From contig NZ_JAUHTR010000005.1 of the NCBI RefSeq assembly GCF_030418125.1, positions 124,001 to 188,000 on the forward strand: DNA of 64,000 nucleotides, in the 5' to 3' direction. The number at the start of each line of letters is the position of its first letter. The stretch's first letter is position 1. Origin of the DNA: Fictibacillus fluitans. GTDB taxonomy: Bacteria; Bacillota; Bacilli; Bacillales; Fictibacillaceae. The position numbers and the translations under genes were made by a program. The notes under the pieces are model-generated. The model worked only from the letters and a program-made list of their open reading frames with translations. It ran no database searches and was not told the origin of the DNA. Positions 51,268 through 61,490 of the stretch are shown here, in pieces.

Positions 51268-51732
51268 TTAATATTCTCCCTTGATGACAAAGAACGAGCC
51301 CCGAATGGTTCCAGCAAGTTTTGACTTCTGCCTGGCAAACTTGAACTTGCCTTCTAGCTCCTTGGGTATATCCATTCCCTCCGAAAGCTTAAAACCTACT
51401 GCCCGCTTCTTGGGGTTATCCACTGTATACATGACGTTCACCGCAAGACCGTCTTCATAAAAGACGTAGGCAAATTGAATGTTCTCCACTTGAAACATTG
51501 ATGTTTCCAGCGGCTTGGCGGCAAACTCAATATCACGTTCTTCTTTTAGGATCCGGTTCACGTAATCCAGTGTCTCCTGGCTTTCGCTCGCCGGTACAAC
51601 CGTAAATTCGTGTTTGTATTTGTTCATGAAGTAGCGGGCTTCATTCGCACGTAATCCGGCAAGTGCAACTGACGCAGGTGAAGACTCCAATCCTGCTTCA
51701 GATACATTTTTAAAATCAACAGTGTAGGACAT
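51268..51732 (-). CDS. Hypothetical protein in an operon with a GyrI-like protein
   Basis: 154 residues, soluble, mixed alpha/beta, with a basic C-terminal part ending RGSFFVIKGEY. AGGAGG precedes the ATG. It follows the GyrI-like gene by 12 bases. I do not recognise the family with certainty. The context suggests an accessory to the YobU/YobV-like regulatory pair. Confidence 0.75.
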   Translation of the reverse strand: MSYTVDFKNVSEAGLESSPASVALAGLRANEARYFMNKYKHEFTVVPASESQETLDYVNRILKEERDIEFAAKPLETSMFQVENIQFAYVFYEDGLAVNVMYTVDNPKKRAVGFKLSEGMDIPKELEGKFKFARQKSKLAGTIRGSFFVIKGEY

Positions 51733-51744
51733 AACTTTTCCTCC

Positions 51745-52218
51745 TTATTTTCGGATAACAGGAATCCACATTTCACCATAAATCAGGCCGTTGCGCTGCC
51801 CCATCTCAACCGATGCATTGGGTCCGCCAACATAGGCAACATTCATTGCTTCCGGCAGTACTTCCCCAAAGGCGACCGCAGCCAGCTTAAGATCATCAGC
51901 CGATTCCCCTTCCCCTTTGACCACGACGTATTCCCCTTTAGGAAATTGGATCACTCGTGCTTCTTCCGGAGCTGGTTCCTCTGTCATCACGCCGGCATAA
52001 TGCATCATCTTGTTGTTTACCGCTTCATTCACCGCAAAAATGTAGTCATTTGACGCCATGGCCTTTAGCGTATCGAGCCTTCCATCTTGATCGACGGCCT
52101 CCCAAAAGTCTGCCTTTTCCTTGTGAATGCCCGCATAGTCTGTATAATCGCTCTTAAGCTCTGTTCCAAGTCCGATCACGGTAAAGCCTTCTTTTTCTTC
52201 CAGGGTAAAATTCGCCAT
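51745..52218 (-). CDS. GyrI-like/AraC effector-binding domain protein (YobU-like)
   Basis: 157 residues from the ATG at 52216-52218. A stand-alone effector-binding domain: FPKGEYVVVKGEGESADDL and the C-terminal RNGLIYGEMWIPV are typical of GyrI-like small-molecule-binding domains. It diverges from a WYL/HTH regulator, the same pairing as yobU-yobV in B. subtilis, and may deliver the signal to that regulator. Confidence 0.8.
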   Translation of the reverse strand: MANFTLEEKEGFTVIGLGTELKSDYTDYAGIHKEKADFWEAVDQDGRLDTLKAMASNDYIFAVNEAVNNKMMHYAGVMTEEPAPEEARVIQFPKGEYVVVKGEGESADDLKLAAVAFGEVLPEAMNVAYVGGPNASVEMGQRNGLIYGEMWIPVIRK

Positions 52219-52324
52219 ATCCAATACCTCTCTTCTCCATTTTTTTCATGATTTGTATTCATTGCTTGATAGGTATATCATAGCTTTAAACCATGTCAAA
52301 AAATGATACTGTTTAGGAGCCCCG

Positions 52325-53278
52325 ATGAAAAAAGTTGAGCGGATCAATGTCATTATGCGGTACATCAACAATCGTGCCCACTTTACCATTTCTGAAATCA
52401 TGCGGGAGTTTAACATCTCCCGTTCGACCGCCGTTCGAGACATACGAGAAGTTGAGGCCATGGGGATGCCCCTTGTTGCTGAGGTTGGAAGGGATGGAGG
52501 TTTTTTTGTCATGCACAACTCTGTCCTTCCTGAAGTCCGCTTTACGAATCATGAAGTCAAAGCCCTTTTTATCGCCTTTATGGCCACACGAAACCAACAA
52601 CTTCCCTATTTGAAGAGCCGCCAGTCTTTGGCAGAAAAATTGATTGGCCTCATTTCCGAAAACCAGCAGGATGACCTCGTTCTTTTAAATCAAATCTTGC
52701 TGTTTGAAGGAACCAACCCGCATAACCCTGATTTACTTGATCTCTCTGACCTTCCCCATCCCATGCTGGAAACACTCATACAAACTTTACTTATTGATCG
52801 GTATTTATCCATTACCATTAATGAAAGGACATCTTATACGATTTACCTCCTGCACCTTTACCGTGAAAAAAGCACCTGGCTGATTGAAGGCTTTGACTTA
52901 AAAGAAGAAAACAAGAAGATCATTCCTGTGGACCATCTTACCGAGATTAAAGCCCTCCCGGCGAAAAAAAGAATAAGCAGGAAAAAGATCCTGGAGAAAT
53001 TACGTAAATCAGAGGAGCCCACAAACCTTGTCATTGAACTGGGGCCAAGAGCCATTGCCCAGTTCAAAAAGTACCATCCGTTAAAAGTGTCAATCTCATA
53101 TACGAATCCTTATCAGACAACGGCTTTATTAAAGACTTTTATTGATGAGAATAAGCAAGAAGAATTAAATGAAATTATTAATTGGCTGCTGTTTTTGGGC
53201 GAGGATATTATGGTTAGAGAAGTGCCAGAGAAAGTCTCAGATGTTATACAAAAAAGAATGCGTTCTTTCTGCACCTAA
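52325..53278 (+). CDS. HTH_11/WYL-domain transcriptional regulator (YobV-like)
   Basis: 317 residues. N-terminal DeoR-type winged helix (FTISEIMREFNISRSTAVRD) followed by a WYL-type ligand-binding region (near YLLHLYREKSTWLIEGFDL) and a C-terminal extension. GGAG precedes the ATG. It is divergent from the GyrI-like gene by 106 bases and probably controls it and itself. Confidence 0.87.
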   Translation: MKKVERINVIMRYINNRAHFTISEIMREFNISRSTAVRDIREVEAMGMPLVAEVGRDGGFFVMHNSVLPEVRFTNHEVKALFIAFMATRNQQLPYLKSRQSLAEKLIGLISENQQDDLVLLNQILLFEGTNPHNPDLLDLSDLPHPMLETLIQTLLIDRYLSITINERTSYTIYLLHLYREKSTWLIEGFDLKEENKKIIPVDHLTEIKALPAKKRISRKKILEKLRKSEEPTNLVIELGPRAIAQFKKYHPLKVSISYTNPYQTTALLKTFIDENKQEELNEIINWLLFLGEDIMVREVPEKVSDVIQKRMRSFCT

Positions 53279-53308
53279 GAAGTCCTTGAGCAAATATTGA
53301 GCAATAAA

Positions 53309-53347
53309 AAAACCGGCTCTCATTCCTTTTTAATGAGAGCCGGTTTT
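53309..53347. terminator. Strong bidirectional terminator
   Basis: Sixteen-base perfect arms (AAAACCGGCTCTCATT and its complement) with a short loop, between convergent genes. Confidence 0.92.
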
Positions 53348-53349
53348 AA

Positions 53350-54522
53350 TTATAATGATCTCTTCAAAATATCCATCACTGATTCCGGATCAAGCTCTTT
53401 GTATGTGCCCACTCCTGGTTTGATGAACGTTTTTTCGACGATGCTTCCGAACTCACTATCATCGATATCATAATCACCAAGTGTGCTTGGTGCACCGAGA
53501 GAGTTCCAGAAATCACGGAGTGCTTGAGCTCCTTCTTTGGCAAGCTCTGTATCACTTTTTCCGGTTGGATCCATGCCAAACACATTCACTGCAAGCTGCT
53601 TCACACGTGAAGGATCTTCCTCCAGAACATGCTCTAGCCAGTTCGGGAACAGAATGGCAAGGCCTCCGCCATGGGGAATGTCATAAAGAGCGGAAACCGC
53701 ATGCTCGATCCGATGTGTCGCCCAGTCTCCCCCATCCGTACCATTTAACAGTGTATCGTTGAATGCTGTCGTACTTACATACATCATGGTTTCCCGGTAT
53801 TCAAACGACTGCATGTCCTCTAAAAGCCTGGGCCCCGTCTGAATGGCCGTACGCAGGAAGGATTCGATGAACCCGTCGATCATGGGCGTATTTTTTGTAC
53901 GGTGAAAATAGCTTTCCAGGGCATGCGACATGCTGTCCACAATCCCATAAACTGTCTGATCACGCGGAACAGAAAAAGTGTACTCCGGGTCAAGAATAGA
54001 GAAGCGCGGATGAACGTGGGGTGAAGACCATCCCAGCTTGTCCTTAGTCTCCCAGTTTGTAATAACGGACGTCGAGTTCATTTCTGATCCGGTTGCTGCG
54101 AGCGTCAAAACAGTACCAATCGGCAATGCTTCTTTTATCTCTGCTTTGCGGGTGATCAAATCCCATGCATCCCCCTCATACTTTGCGCCGATTGCAATGG
54201 CTTTTGTGCAATCAATGACACTTCCGCCGCCTACTGCAAGAAGAAGATCAATATTTTCCTGTTTGCATATCTCAACACCTTTATGAACGGTTGATAGCCT
54301 TGGATTTGGTTCCACACCAGAGAGTTCAACGATATGAGCAGCCGCACTCTTTAATTCTTTCATCACATCATCATACACACCGTTTTTCTTGATGCTGCCT
54401 CCTCCATAAACAACGAGTACGTTTACAGAATGTCCTAATTTATTGAGCTCTTGAGACAGCTGGCAGATTTGCCCTTTTCCAAAATATAGTTTTGTTGGAT
54501 TATATTGAACAAATGTATTCAT
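53350..54522 (-). CDS. Iron-containing alcohol dehydrogenase (YugJ/butanol dehydrogenase-like)
   Basis: 390 residues from the ATG at 54520-54522, 9 bases after AGGTG; GTG at 54534 would overlap the ribosome site. NAD loop [16 protein letters not shown] and metal-binding residues in [12 protein letters not shown] and the pair of His in [18 protein letters not shown] mark the family III alcohol dehydrogenases. These use NAD(P)H to reduce aldehydes or oxidise alcohols. A LysR gene lies just upstream on the same strand. Confidence 0.92.
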   Translation of the reverse strand: MNTFVQYNPTKLYFGKGQICQLSQELNKLGHSVNVLVVYGGGSIKKNGVYDDVMKELKSAAAHIVELSGVEPNPRLSTVHKGVEICKQENIDLLLAVGGGSVIDCTKAIAIGAKYEGDAWDLITRKAEIKEALPIGTVLTLAATGSEMNSTSVITNWETKDKLGWSSPHVHPRFSILDPEYTFSVPRDQTVYGIVDSMSHALESYFHRTKNTPMIDGFIESFLRTAIQTGPRLLEDMQSFEYRETMMYVSTTAFNDTLLNGTDGGDWATHRIEHAVSALYDIPHGGGLAILFPNWLEHVLEEDPSRVKQLAVNVFGMDPTGKSDTELAKEGAQALRDFWNSLGAPSTLGDYDIDDSEFGSIVEKTFIKPGVGTYKELDPESVMDILKRSL

Positions 54523-54610
54523 TTCGAACTGCACCTCATTTTAATGATTTCCTTCTCACTCTATCAGATAAAAACCACTAAGGGTTATTGATAATCTTCG
54601 ATAGGGATCA

Positions 54611-55504
54611 TCAATTTATTTGATAGTCCGTTTCGCTAATCATCTCTATCAACTGCCGAATAGGTGTGGAAAGATATTTTTTCTTGCTGTAGATGACCTG
54701 TGAATACAGATGAATCCGATCTCCTTCAAATGGGATACTCAGGAGCTTTCCAGAATTCAATTCTTCCTTCACGGATATTGCCGGCACAAGCGCTACCCCC
54801 AGATCATCGGCAACACATTGCTTGATTGCTTCCAGACTGCTGAAGGATATGACAGATTGAGGCTGAATACCTTGCTCAACAATAAGCTCTTCAAGAAGAA
54901 TACGGTACGGGCAGCCTTCCTCGGTCAGTATGATGGTCTCATGTTTCAAATCAATAGCCGAAACATCGCTCTTATTGTGCCATCCGTGTTTTGGAGAAGC
55001 CACCATGACCATTGGCTCTTTTCGGATCGGAATCACCTGCAGATCGGCGGACGAATGAATCCGGTCAAGTAATACAGCAATATCAAATTTCCCTTCAAGA
55101 ATACCTTGAACAAGATTCGGACATAGCCCGGCTTCCAGCATTATTTTTAATGAAGGATGTTGATCCTTTAACGCTTTAATGTATGGGGTAATAAAATAAG
55201 CAGCCAATGACTCCACCGTCCCAATCCGGATCGTTCCCCGGAGATTTCTTTCATCCGCCAGCCGTTCGCTTGCTTCTTCTAGCAGACCAAGTATTTTTTC
55301 CACATAAAAAAGAAGATCCTCCCCTGATTGGGTAAGCACCATTTTTTGACCCGAACGTTCAAAGAGCCGAACGTTATATTGGTCTTCCAGCTTTTTAACC
55401 TGTGTGGTGACGCTTGACTGTGCGTACCCCAACTCCTGGCCGGCCCGTGTATAGCTGCCCCATTTCGCCACTTCCTTGAACGTGTAAAAATAGTTTAAAT
55501 CCAT
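54611..55504 (-). CDS. LysR-family transcriptional regulator
   Basis: 297 residues from the ATG at 55502-55504 (MDLNYFYTF), 5 bases after GGAGG; the longer start at 55519 overlaps that site. LysR winged helix in SYTRAGQELGYAQSSVTTQV, then the effector domain. It sits 88 bases upstream of the alcohol dehydrogenase gene on the same strand, which may be its target. Confidence 0.9.
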   Translation of the reverse strand: MDLNYFYTFKEVAKWGSYTRAGQELGYAQSSVTTQVKKLEDQYNVRLFERSGQKMVLTQSGEDLLFYVEKILGLLEEASERLADERNLRGTIRIGTVESLAAYFITPYIKALKDQHPSLKIMLEAGLCPNLVQGILEGKFDIAVLLDRIHSSADLQVIPIRKEPMVMVASPKHGWHNKSDVSAIDLKHETIILTEEGCPYRILLEELIVEQGIQPQSVISFSSLEAIKQCVADDLGVALVPAISVKEELNSGKLLSIPFEGDRIHLYSQVIYSKKKYLSTPIRQLIEMISETDYQIN

Positions 55505-55576
55505 GTCCGCCTCCGTCACTCATTGTTTCATCTTCGGTTATTTTACCATGAAAGCAAGAGGATTATGTTCAGTAAA

Positions 55577-55607
55577 AAACCTGAGAAAGCCACAGCTCCT
55601 CAGGTTT
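55577..55607. terminator. Terminator downstream of the anti-sigma gene
   Basis: AAACCTGAG (55577-55585) pairs with CTCAGGTTT (55599-55607); on the minus strand a T-run follows, ending the sigma/anti-sigma operon. Confidence 0.75.
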
Positions 55608-55634
55608 AAATATCCGCTTATTAGAAATCTATTT

Positions 55635-57035
55635 TTATTGAACTTCAATAGTCAAAGGTTTGAGATCTTTAGCCGGAACAAAGCTTGAAAAATCAAACTG
55701 CATAATCGTGTTTTCGAGGTTAAAGTTCTTTATTTTTTCTTCCCCGTTTAAGTAAAACGTTGATTGGAAGTGTGCCGTGTTTGGATTAATTGTTTCTACC
55801 TTATTCAATCGAATTCCGTGATTTTTAGGAGGGAATGGGTTTTCAGGATCCATTTTTCCGATAAACGCTTTATCTACCAGCAGAAATTCATACTGCAAGT
55901 TATTTTCAATCAGTTCAAGTTTATCTTTACTTAACTCTTTGGGGAATCCCGTAAAATTGTAATCGATTACCAGCTTTTCGTCCTTTTGCTTAATATCATT
56001 TACATGAAGCCCTAAATCGAGCCGCTTGCTTTTCAACGTAAATGTTCTTTTGTCCAAAAGATGTTCTGTCTCCGGGTCAGCAACACTGATCTGCGGATAA
56101 AAAGTAAGGGATTCGATTTTTGGATTTAGTTTGGTCATTTCTGTGCGTACCGTCTTGTGGTACCCGTCTCTTTGTTTGGATTCTTCAATGGTTGTTCCGT
56201 TTCCAAACCTGTAGACCTTTCCTTTTTCATCATTTGCTTTTGTTAAATGAATCTCATCATCCTTGTACTTCTGGACGGTCTCATAAATGAGCGAAGAGGA
56301 TGCTTTAGAGTTAAGGATTTTTTTAATACGAACTTTAACATCTTCACCTTGATACGCATATTCCTGATTTATGGCAAGGGTACTGTTTTTTGCTTGTTTG
56401 ATGGGAATTTCGAAATTCCATTCACCTTTGATCCCGTTGATATTATGAATCGTTATAGGAAGAGTGGAGTCTTCCTTAAATGTTTGATACGGATAATTCA
56501 TTTTCCATTGAAAGTTATAGCCATTTTCTACTTTCTTAATATCTGTTGACTTTCCATTTAGCCAAGGGTCATGGTCTCCTTTATTGTTCTCAAAGTTCAC
56601 ATCAAAGCTTACTTCTCCTTTTTCGTTATGCCCTTTTTCTACCTCATCATCTACAAATCCCGTAACGGACACCACATTTCCATCAAAGTAAGCACTTGTC
56701 AGTTTTACCGTCACACCATTCTTTGTCATTGCTTGATTCAATTGCATCACTGCATTTTGTTGAGCTAACTGTACACCTGTTGCATCATTAAATTCTTGAA
56801 AAATCCCGCCGATTACAGGAGCTTTAGCCAGTACTTTATTCATATCGGAGTTAACAAATCCTGAAGTAACAGTGATTCCAAGGATGGCTGCGGCCGCCAC
56901 GGCTGCAGTCATGGCTTTCTTCCTCGGCTTTCTCCGTTCATTATTTTTATTTAAGCCTTTATTGATCGCATCAAATACTTTATCCTTTGATACTGGAATT
57001 CGCTCCACGGCACCCTTTATTTCCTTTTTATCCAT
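55635..57035 (-). CDS. DUF4179 anti-sigma factor (membrane-anchored)
   Basis: 466 residues from the ATG at 57033-57035, 9 bases after AGGAGG. A short cytoplasmic N-terminus ends in the basic stretch [14 protein letters not shown], followed by one membrane segment ([18 protein letters not shown]) and a large extracytoplasmic DUF4179 domain, ending with beta-rich repeats. Such proteins hold an ECF sigma factor at the membrane. The start overlaps the sigma gene's stop by 8 bases (ATGGATAA), implying coupled translation. Confidence 0.87.
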   Translation of the reverse strand: MDKKEIKGAVERIPVSKDKVFDAINKGLNKNNERRKPRKKAMTAAVAAAAILGITVTSGFVNSDMNKVLAKAPVIGGIFQEFNDATGVQLAQQNAVMQLNQAMTKNGVTVKLTSAYFDGNVVSVTGFVDDEVEKGHNEKGEVSFDVNFENNKGDHDPWLNGKSTDIKKVENGYNFQWKMNYPYQTFKEDSTLPITIHNINGIKGEWNFEIPIKQAKNSTLAINQEYAYQGEDVKVRIKKILNSKASSSLIYETVQKYKDDEIHLTKANDEKGKVYRFGNGTTIEESKQRDGYHKTVRTEMTKLNPKIESLTFYPQISVADPETEHLLDKRTFTLKSKRLDLGLHVNDIKQKDEKLVIDYNFTGFPKELSKDKLELIENNLQYEFLLVDKAFIGKMDPENPFPPKNHGIRLNKVETINPNTAHFQSTFYLNGEEKIKNFNLENTIMQFDFSSFVPAKDLKPLTIEVQ

Positions 57036-57567
57036 GACATTCGTCCTCCTCATTTTTATAGGACTTTTTTAATTCCGCTTTTCCCCTGCTTAAATATGTT
57101 TTCACGGTATTCTCCGGGATCTCCAATACACTGCTGATCTTTTTAATCGAGTAATCATAATAGTAAAAGAGCAGTATGACGATACGGTAATTCTCTTTCA
57201 GCTGTTGAATAGCGTGCAGGAGTTGTATCGATTGTTCAATGTTTGGATTTGCGGTATCTGGCAGATTTAAGATTAATTCATCACTTAACGGAACAACATT
57301 GCTTTTCTTTTTTAACAATTGTCCCGAACACCGAATGACAATCTTGGTAAGCCAGGTCATAAAATACTCCGGGTGCTGTAATGATTGGATGGATGTAAAG
57401 GCCTGATAGGTTGCCTCCTGGACAACATCCAGCGCATCTTCCTCGTTATGTACATAAAGATAGGCCGTTCGGTAAATCCGTTCATAATGCTGTTGAACCA
57501 GCTTTTCAAAGGCTCTCTTATTACCCTTGATCGCTCTTTTTACTAACTTGTGGCTTTCCATTTTCAT
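57028..57567 (-). CDS. ECF-type RNA polymerase sigma factor
   Basis: 179 residues. Region 2 is visible in [22 protein letters not shown] and region 4 in [20 protein letters not shown]. The GGGGGG ribosome site is 9 bases before the ATG. It is co-transcribed and translationally coupled with its DUF4179 anti-sigma factor. ECF sigma factors of this type usually respond to envelope stress in Bacillus; the signal here is unknown. Confidence 0.93.
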   Translation of the reverse strand: MKMESHKLVKRAIKGNKRAFEKLVQQHYERIYRTAYLYVHNEEDALDVVQEATYQAFTSIQSLQHPEYFMTWLTKIVIRCSGQLLKKKSNVVPLSDELILNLPDTANPNIEQSIQLLHAIQQLKENYRIVILLFYYYDYSIKKISSVLEIPENTVKTYLSRGKAELKKSYKNEEDECHG

Positions 57568-57666
57568 CTTTTTTGTCCCCCCTTTACTAATTAGTGGAAG
57601 TTACAACTGCAAAAAGTTTCAAAAAGAGAAAACATTTTTATAAAAAGCTAAATATGGAAAAAAAGA

Positions 57667-57693
57667 AGCAGAAACCATTACGATTTCTGCTTA
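57667..57693 (-). terminator. Terminator of the dus gene
   Basis: AAGCAGAAA (57667-57675) pairs with TTTCTGCTT (57685-57693), with T residues on the minus strand. Confidence 0.8.
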
Positions 57694-57724
57694 CTTTAAG
57701 ACCATTTCAGTTGTATTTTTACTT

Positions 57725-58711
57725 CTAAAATAAATCAGGATTACTTGAAACAAAGTTATCGAGCAACACACGCACTTCACCCGTTGACTTGGTTTGAAAC
57801 AATTGATTTCTTAATTCACCCGCTCCCCGGAATCCTTTAACATAGATCTTAAAAAAGCGGTGAATAGCTGTGAACGGACGCAGCTCCAATTCGGAGTATT
57901 TATCAAGAAGATCCAGATGCAGTCTTAAGAGATCCAGCAAATCTTTACTGCTATGCTCTTTCGGCTCTTTTTCAAAAGCGAATGGATTATGAAAAATCCC
58001 ACGGCCAATCATAACCCCATCCACGCCATATTCCTCAACCAGCTTCAAGCCTGTTTGACGGTCAGGAATATCTCCATTGATTGTTAAAAGTGTATCGGGT
58101 GCCACTTCGTCACGAAGTTTCTTGATCTCGGGGATCAGTTCCCAGTGTGCATCTACTTTACTCATTTCCTTTGTTGTTCGCAGATGGATAGAAAGGTTAA
58201 CAATATCTTGTTTCAAGATGTGTGTTAGCCATTCTTTCCATTCGTCCACTTCCGTGAAACCAAGCCTGGTCTTTACACTTACAGGCAATCCTCCAGCTTT
58301 GGCTGCTTGTATTAACTCTGCCGCAACGTCCGGACGACGGATCAGGCCGCTTCCCTTCCCATTCTGTGTCACATTTGGTACAGGACAGCCCATATTAATG
58401 TCAATTCCCTGAAAGCCCATTTCCGCCATACCGATACTCATTTTGCGGAAATTCTCAGGACTGTCTCCCCAAATGTGAGCTACCATCGGCTGCTCATCCT
58501 CAGTAAATGTCAAACGCCCCTTCACACTCTGAATCCCCTGTGGGTGGCAATAGCTATCACTGTTTGTGAACTCTGTAAAAAACACATCAGGCCTGGCCGC
58601 TTCACTTACTACATGGCGGAAAACAACATCCGTCACTTCTTCCATTGGTGCTAATATAAAAAATGGTCGTGGCAATTCACGCCAAAAATTGTCTTTCATG
58701 TTGTAATCCAT
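57725..58711 (-). CDS. tRNA-dihydrouridine synthase
   Basis: 328 residues. FMN TIM-barrel with [17 protein letters not shown] at the start, [20 protein letters not shown] carrying the catalytic Cys, and [14 protein letters not shown] for phosphate binding. It reduces a uridine in tRNA to dihydrouridine. The start could be ATG 58711 or ATG 58699 (MKDNFWREL, where homologues usually begin); neither has ideal spacing from GAGAGG. Confidence 0.93.
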   Translation of the reverse strand: MDYNMKDNFWRELPRPFFILAPMEEVTDVVFRHVVSEAARPDVFFTEFTNSDSYCHPQGIQSVKGRLTFTEDEQPMVAHIWGDSPENFRKMSIGMAEMGFQGIDINMGCPVPNVTQNGKGSGLIRRPDVAAELIQAAKAGGLPVSVKTRLGFTEVDEWKEWLTHILKQDIVNLSIHLRTTKEMSKVDAHWELIPEIKKLRDEVAPDTLLTINGDIPDRQTGLKLVEEYGVDGVMIGRGIFHNPFAFEKEPKEHSSKDLLDLLRLHLDLLDKYSELELRPFTAIHRFFKIYVKGFRGAGELRNQLFQTKSTGEVRVLLDNFVSSNPDLF

Positions 58712-58950
58712 ATCCTCTCATGATGGGAAACGTAACAAACCCTTATCCCAAAATTAAAAAGCAAGATGTCCCTGCTTCCTTTACATTTATACCATGCTTA
58801 AACGCTTAATATCAAACTAACGACCTATTCCTATCAACCATTATTCCACTGTTTCAGGAAAAGACTCCAATATCGCAAGAAATTCTTTAAAAGATCAGGG
58901 CCGGACTATATTGCAGCAAAATTAGAGGTTCCTGCTAATCGTAAATAAAA

Positions 58951-59844
58951 TCAATCTACTTTATTAAATTGCTTCCTAAAAGCATCAACAAATCTCATTG
59001 CTGTTGGAGACAAACTCTGTTCCGATTCTAAGCTTACCAGTGCCATTTCCCGGTATAAAGCCGGCAGATCTGCTGGCTGTAGTTTAACTAACTTTTTATC
59101 TTTTAACTGTTCAGTTACCATCGATTCCGTTAAAAGGGCTATTCCATTATTGGAGAAAACTAAGTCCAATGCTGTTGCGGGAGGCAGTTCTAAATGATCG
59201 ATTCTGGGGCTAAGCAACGATTTTTGCCAATGCTTGCTTTCCTCACTCCAGTCCACAATGATATAGGGTTGGCTGTTTTTTATCATGTCTGCACAACTTA
59301 GGGTTCTATTCGTTGATGCAAGGTGATGAGAAGGATGAGCAACCAGTACAAGCGGCTCCTTAAACGTAAAAATACTCTTTATATCAGTATTAAAATAAGG
59401 TTTTGTCATAAACCCCATTTTTATAAAACCATCATAAAGCATTTCAATGATCTGCTGATTATGTCCCGTATGTATTTCTAGTTTTATTTCAGAGTAATTT
59501 TTATTAAGGTAAGCAATTACTGAACTAAACGTTCCAGACGTATAGGAGGGCAAGGTTCCAATGGTAACAAAACCTGACTTTCCCTCTTGCATTAACTGAG
59601 CTCTTTCCATCCCTTTCGTTAAAATTTCAATGGCCTGTCTGGCATATGGCAGGAATCCCTTTCCCGCCTCAGTTAGCTCTATCCTTTTCCCCACACGGTA
59701 AAAAAGACCGCCACCCACCTCTTTTTCTAATCCTTGTATCCTTATGCTAATGGTGGGTTGAGAGAGATTTAAGTATCTTGCTGCTTTACTGAAACTCCCC
59801 AATCTTACCACGTGTTCAAATGCCTTTAACTGATTAATGTCCAA
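58951..59844 (-). CDS. LysR-family transcriptional regulator, TTG start
   Basis: 297 residues from TTG at 59842-59844, which gives MDINQLKAFEHVV as in other LysR proteins and lies 6 bases after GAGGAGG. The ATG at 59862 would place the ribosome site inside the coding region. Helix-turn-helix in SFSKAARYLNLSQPTISIRI. It diverges from a methyltransferase gene about 100 bases away. Confidence 0.9.
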   Translation of the reverse strand: MDINQLKAFEHVVRLGSFSKAARYLNLSQPTISIRIQGLEKEVGGGLFYRVGKRIELTEAGKGFLPYARQAIEILTKGMERAQLMQEGKSGFVTIGTLPSYTSGTFSSVIAYLNKNYSEIKLEIHTGHNQQIIEMLYDGFIKMGFMTKPYFNTDIKSIFTFKEPLVLVAHPSHHLASTNRTLSCADMIKNSQPYIIVDWSEESKHWQKSLLSPRIDHLELPPATALDLVFSNNGIALLTESMVTEQLKDKKLVKLQPADLPALYREMALVSLESEQSLSPTAMRFVDAFRKQFNKVD

Positions 59845-59942
59845 GTGATTCCTCCTCTTCATCCATAAAAAATACTTATACTAACTATAACTGATATTAT
59901 CTTGTTTAATGTATCCACTGTACTATAATTTTTCATAGAACG

Positions 59943-60581
59943 ATGAAGGGGGTCATTACGGTTTTACTAAAAAGAATGAAGGAATTTATTGATCTTCAAT
60001 ACCAGTCGCCAAAGGGCCTGGTGGGATTCTATTTTGGAGAGAAGATGGTTTTACAACATCAGCCTGAAACCATATGGACAATTGATTTACTGAAATTACG
60101 CAAGGAAGAAAGGGTACTGGAGATTGGGTGCGGAGCTGGATATGCAATGAAAACCATACTTACACAGCCTGCTGTCAAACTTGTAGTAGGATTGGACCTA
60201 TCGAAATCCATGCTTCGGTCGGCAAAGCTAAGAAACAGATCAGCAGTAAGGAAAGGTACAGCTAATCTACTCCTGGGTAACGTAAGTAACATCCCCTTAG
60301 GTAATGACTCGTTCACCAAAGTATTTAGTATACATTCAATATATTTTTGGGATATTAACCCGCAGACTATTTCTGAAATTTATAGAGTGTTAAAACCTAA
60401 CGGAACAGTAACGATAACCCTTTGTAATGGTAAGAATGGAGAAACATGGACAGGCGTACAAAACATGATAGAAGGACAACTAATCCCCTCAATGATCCAA
60501 TTGGGTTTTAATGAAGTCAAAATAGTAAAAGGGCCAGATTCAAGAGGCTTCCATACTATCGCTGTTCTTGGAGAAAAGTAA
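59943..60581 (+). CDS. Class I SAM-dependent methyltransferase
   Basis: 212 residues. SAM motif VLEIGCGAGYAMKT, acidic end of strand 2 in VGLDLSKSMLRSA, and a YRVLKPNGTVTITL post-motif. UbiE/MenG-like Methyltransf_11 group. Start is uncertain: ATG 59943 has no good ribosome site, and AAGGGGG lies just inside it. Substrate unknown; the divergent LysR gene may regulate it. Confidence 0.82.
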   Translation: MKGVITVLLKRMKEFIDLQYQSPKGLVGFYFGEKMVLQHQPETIWTIDLLKLRKEERVLEIGCGAGYAMKTILTQPAVKLVVGLDLSKSMLRSAKLRNRSAVRKGTANLLLGNVSNIPLGNDSFTKVFSIHSIYFWDINPQTISEIYRVLKPNGTVTITLCNGKNGETWTGVQNMIEGQLIPSMIQLGFNEVKIVKGPDSRGFHTIAVLGEK

Positions 60582-60583
60582 AC

Positions 60584-60628
60584 AATTAAAAAGGCACCTG
60601 GCTAAAACAGTCAGTTGCCTTTTTAATT
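60584..60628. terminator. Bidirectional terminator
   Basis: AATTAAAAAGGCA (60584-60596) pairs perfectly with TGCCTTTTTAATT (60616-60628), with a smaller CTGGCT/AGTCAG stem inside. Confidence 0.88.
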
Positions 60629-60636
60629 CAATTTTT

Positions 60637-61302
60637 TCAAGGAGAAAACAATTTCCATTGCCCTTCGGATACAACTTCAACCTCTCCATCGATTACTTTG
60701 ATCGCGGTTTGATCATCCATTGCATACGCTGGCCCCTGCATCTTGGCTGCCCATTTTTCTGCATTAGCCATCGTGTTATACGGCAGCATCTCATGCTCGA
60801 GATGCGGGAACATGGCAAAACCGACCAGGTTCAGCGTTTTATCACCATCATCATTGGGTGGAGTCCAGTTAACGAAGAATTCGCCGATGTTCGGTGCCAT
60901 CACCATGCTACCGGCACTCAACCCCACATAGACTGAAGATAGCGACGGCAAGAGTTCTGCCAGTCCCGACTGCTTCATCCAGTAATTCAGATACAATGGG
61001 TCACCGCCATCCACTAACAGAACATCAATCTCCTTAACCATAGGAACCCAATGCTCCTTAGGAAGGCTTGGCAGCGCAGTGAGTTCCAGCACCCCCATAG
61101 ACTTCCAGCCCACCTCACACATCGGTGCGCCGGATTTTCCATTCAAGAACTTCCATGCGTTCCATGCACCACCGGGTATGGCGTGTACCGCCGTCGGTAT
61201 ACAAAGAGCGTTGGACTCTTCAATCGGCTTGTCCAGCATGTCAACCAGCGCATTACGAATGCTTTTGTTACTAATGCCCCCAGATGTAAGAAGTAATTTC
61301 AT
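60637..61302 (-). CDS. pepE: Peptidase E (S51 family, alpha-aspartyl dipeptidase)
   Basis: 221 residues from the ATG at 61300-61302, 7 bases after AAGGAG; the longer frame to 61368 is upstream noise. Nucleophile Ser in GLSAGSMV, and a His in PHLEHEMLPYN. LLVDGGDPLYL is also conserved. The S51 family cleaves Asp-Xaa dipeptides or performs related reactions; it resembles YgaJ of B. subtilis. Confidence 0.87.
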   Translation of the reverse strand: MKLLLTSGGISNKSIRNALVDMLDKPIEESNALCIPTAVHAIPGGAWNAWKFLNGKSGAPMCEVGWKSMGVLELTALPSLPKEHWVPMVKEIDVLLVDGGDPLYLNYWMKQSGLAELLPSLSSVYVGLSAGSMVMAPNIGEFFVNWTPPNDDGDKTLNLVGFAMFPHLEHEMLPYNTMANAEKWAAKMQGPAYAMDDQTAIKVIDGEVEVVSEGQWKLFSP

Positions 61303-61460
61303 AACACATCTCCTTTTTCTTGTGTGTCTTTCATTCTTCTGACTTATATGATGGGTATGCAAAAGCACGTTCTATCTTAATGTTTATATCAGGGTGTAGC
61401 TAGAGTCAAGGGGAAATGGATTCAATTCTCAATTTGAAAACACATGGCAAAAACACAAAA

Positions 61461-61490
61461 AAGGCAACTACCACAAGGGTTAGTTGCCTT
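61461..61490 (-). terminator. Orphan rho-independent terminator, possible small-RNA end
   Basis: AAGGCAACTA (61461-61470) pairs perfectly with TAGTTGCCTT (61481-61490), followed on the minus strand by TTTTGTGTTTTTG. No minus-strand gene ends nearby to the right, so it may terminate a short non-coding transcript beginning around 61550. Confidence 0.6.

Noticed and set aside
58805-58948. Open frame ending in GPDYIAAKLEVPANRK between dus and a LysR gene
   Set aside because: It reads like a protein tail but has no start codon or ribosome site, and the upstream frame is closed by TAA. Possibly a remnant; not enough to call a pseudogene.
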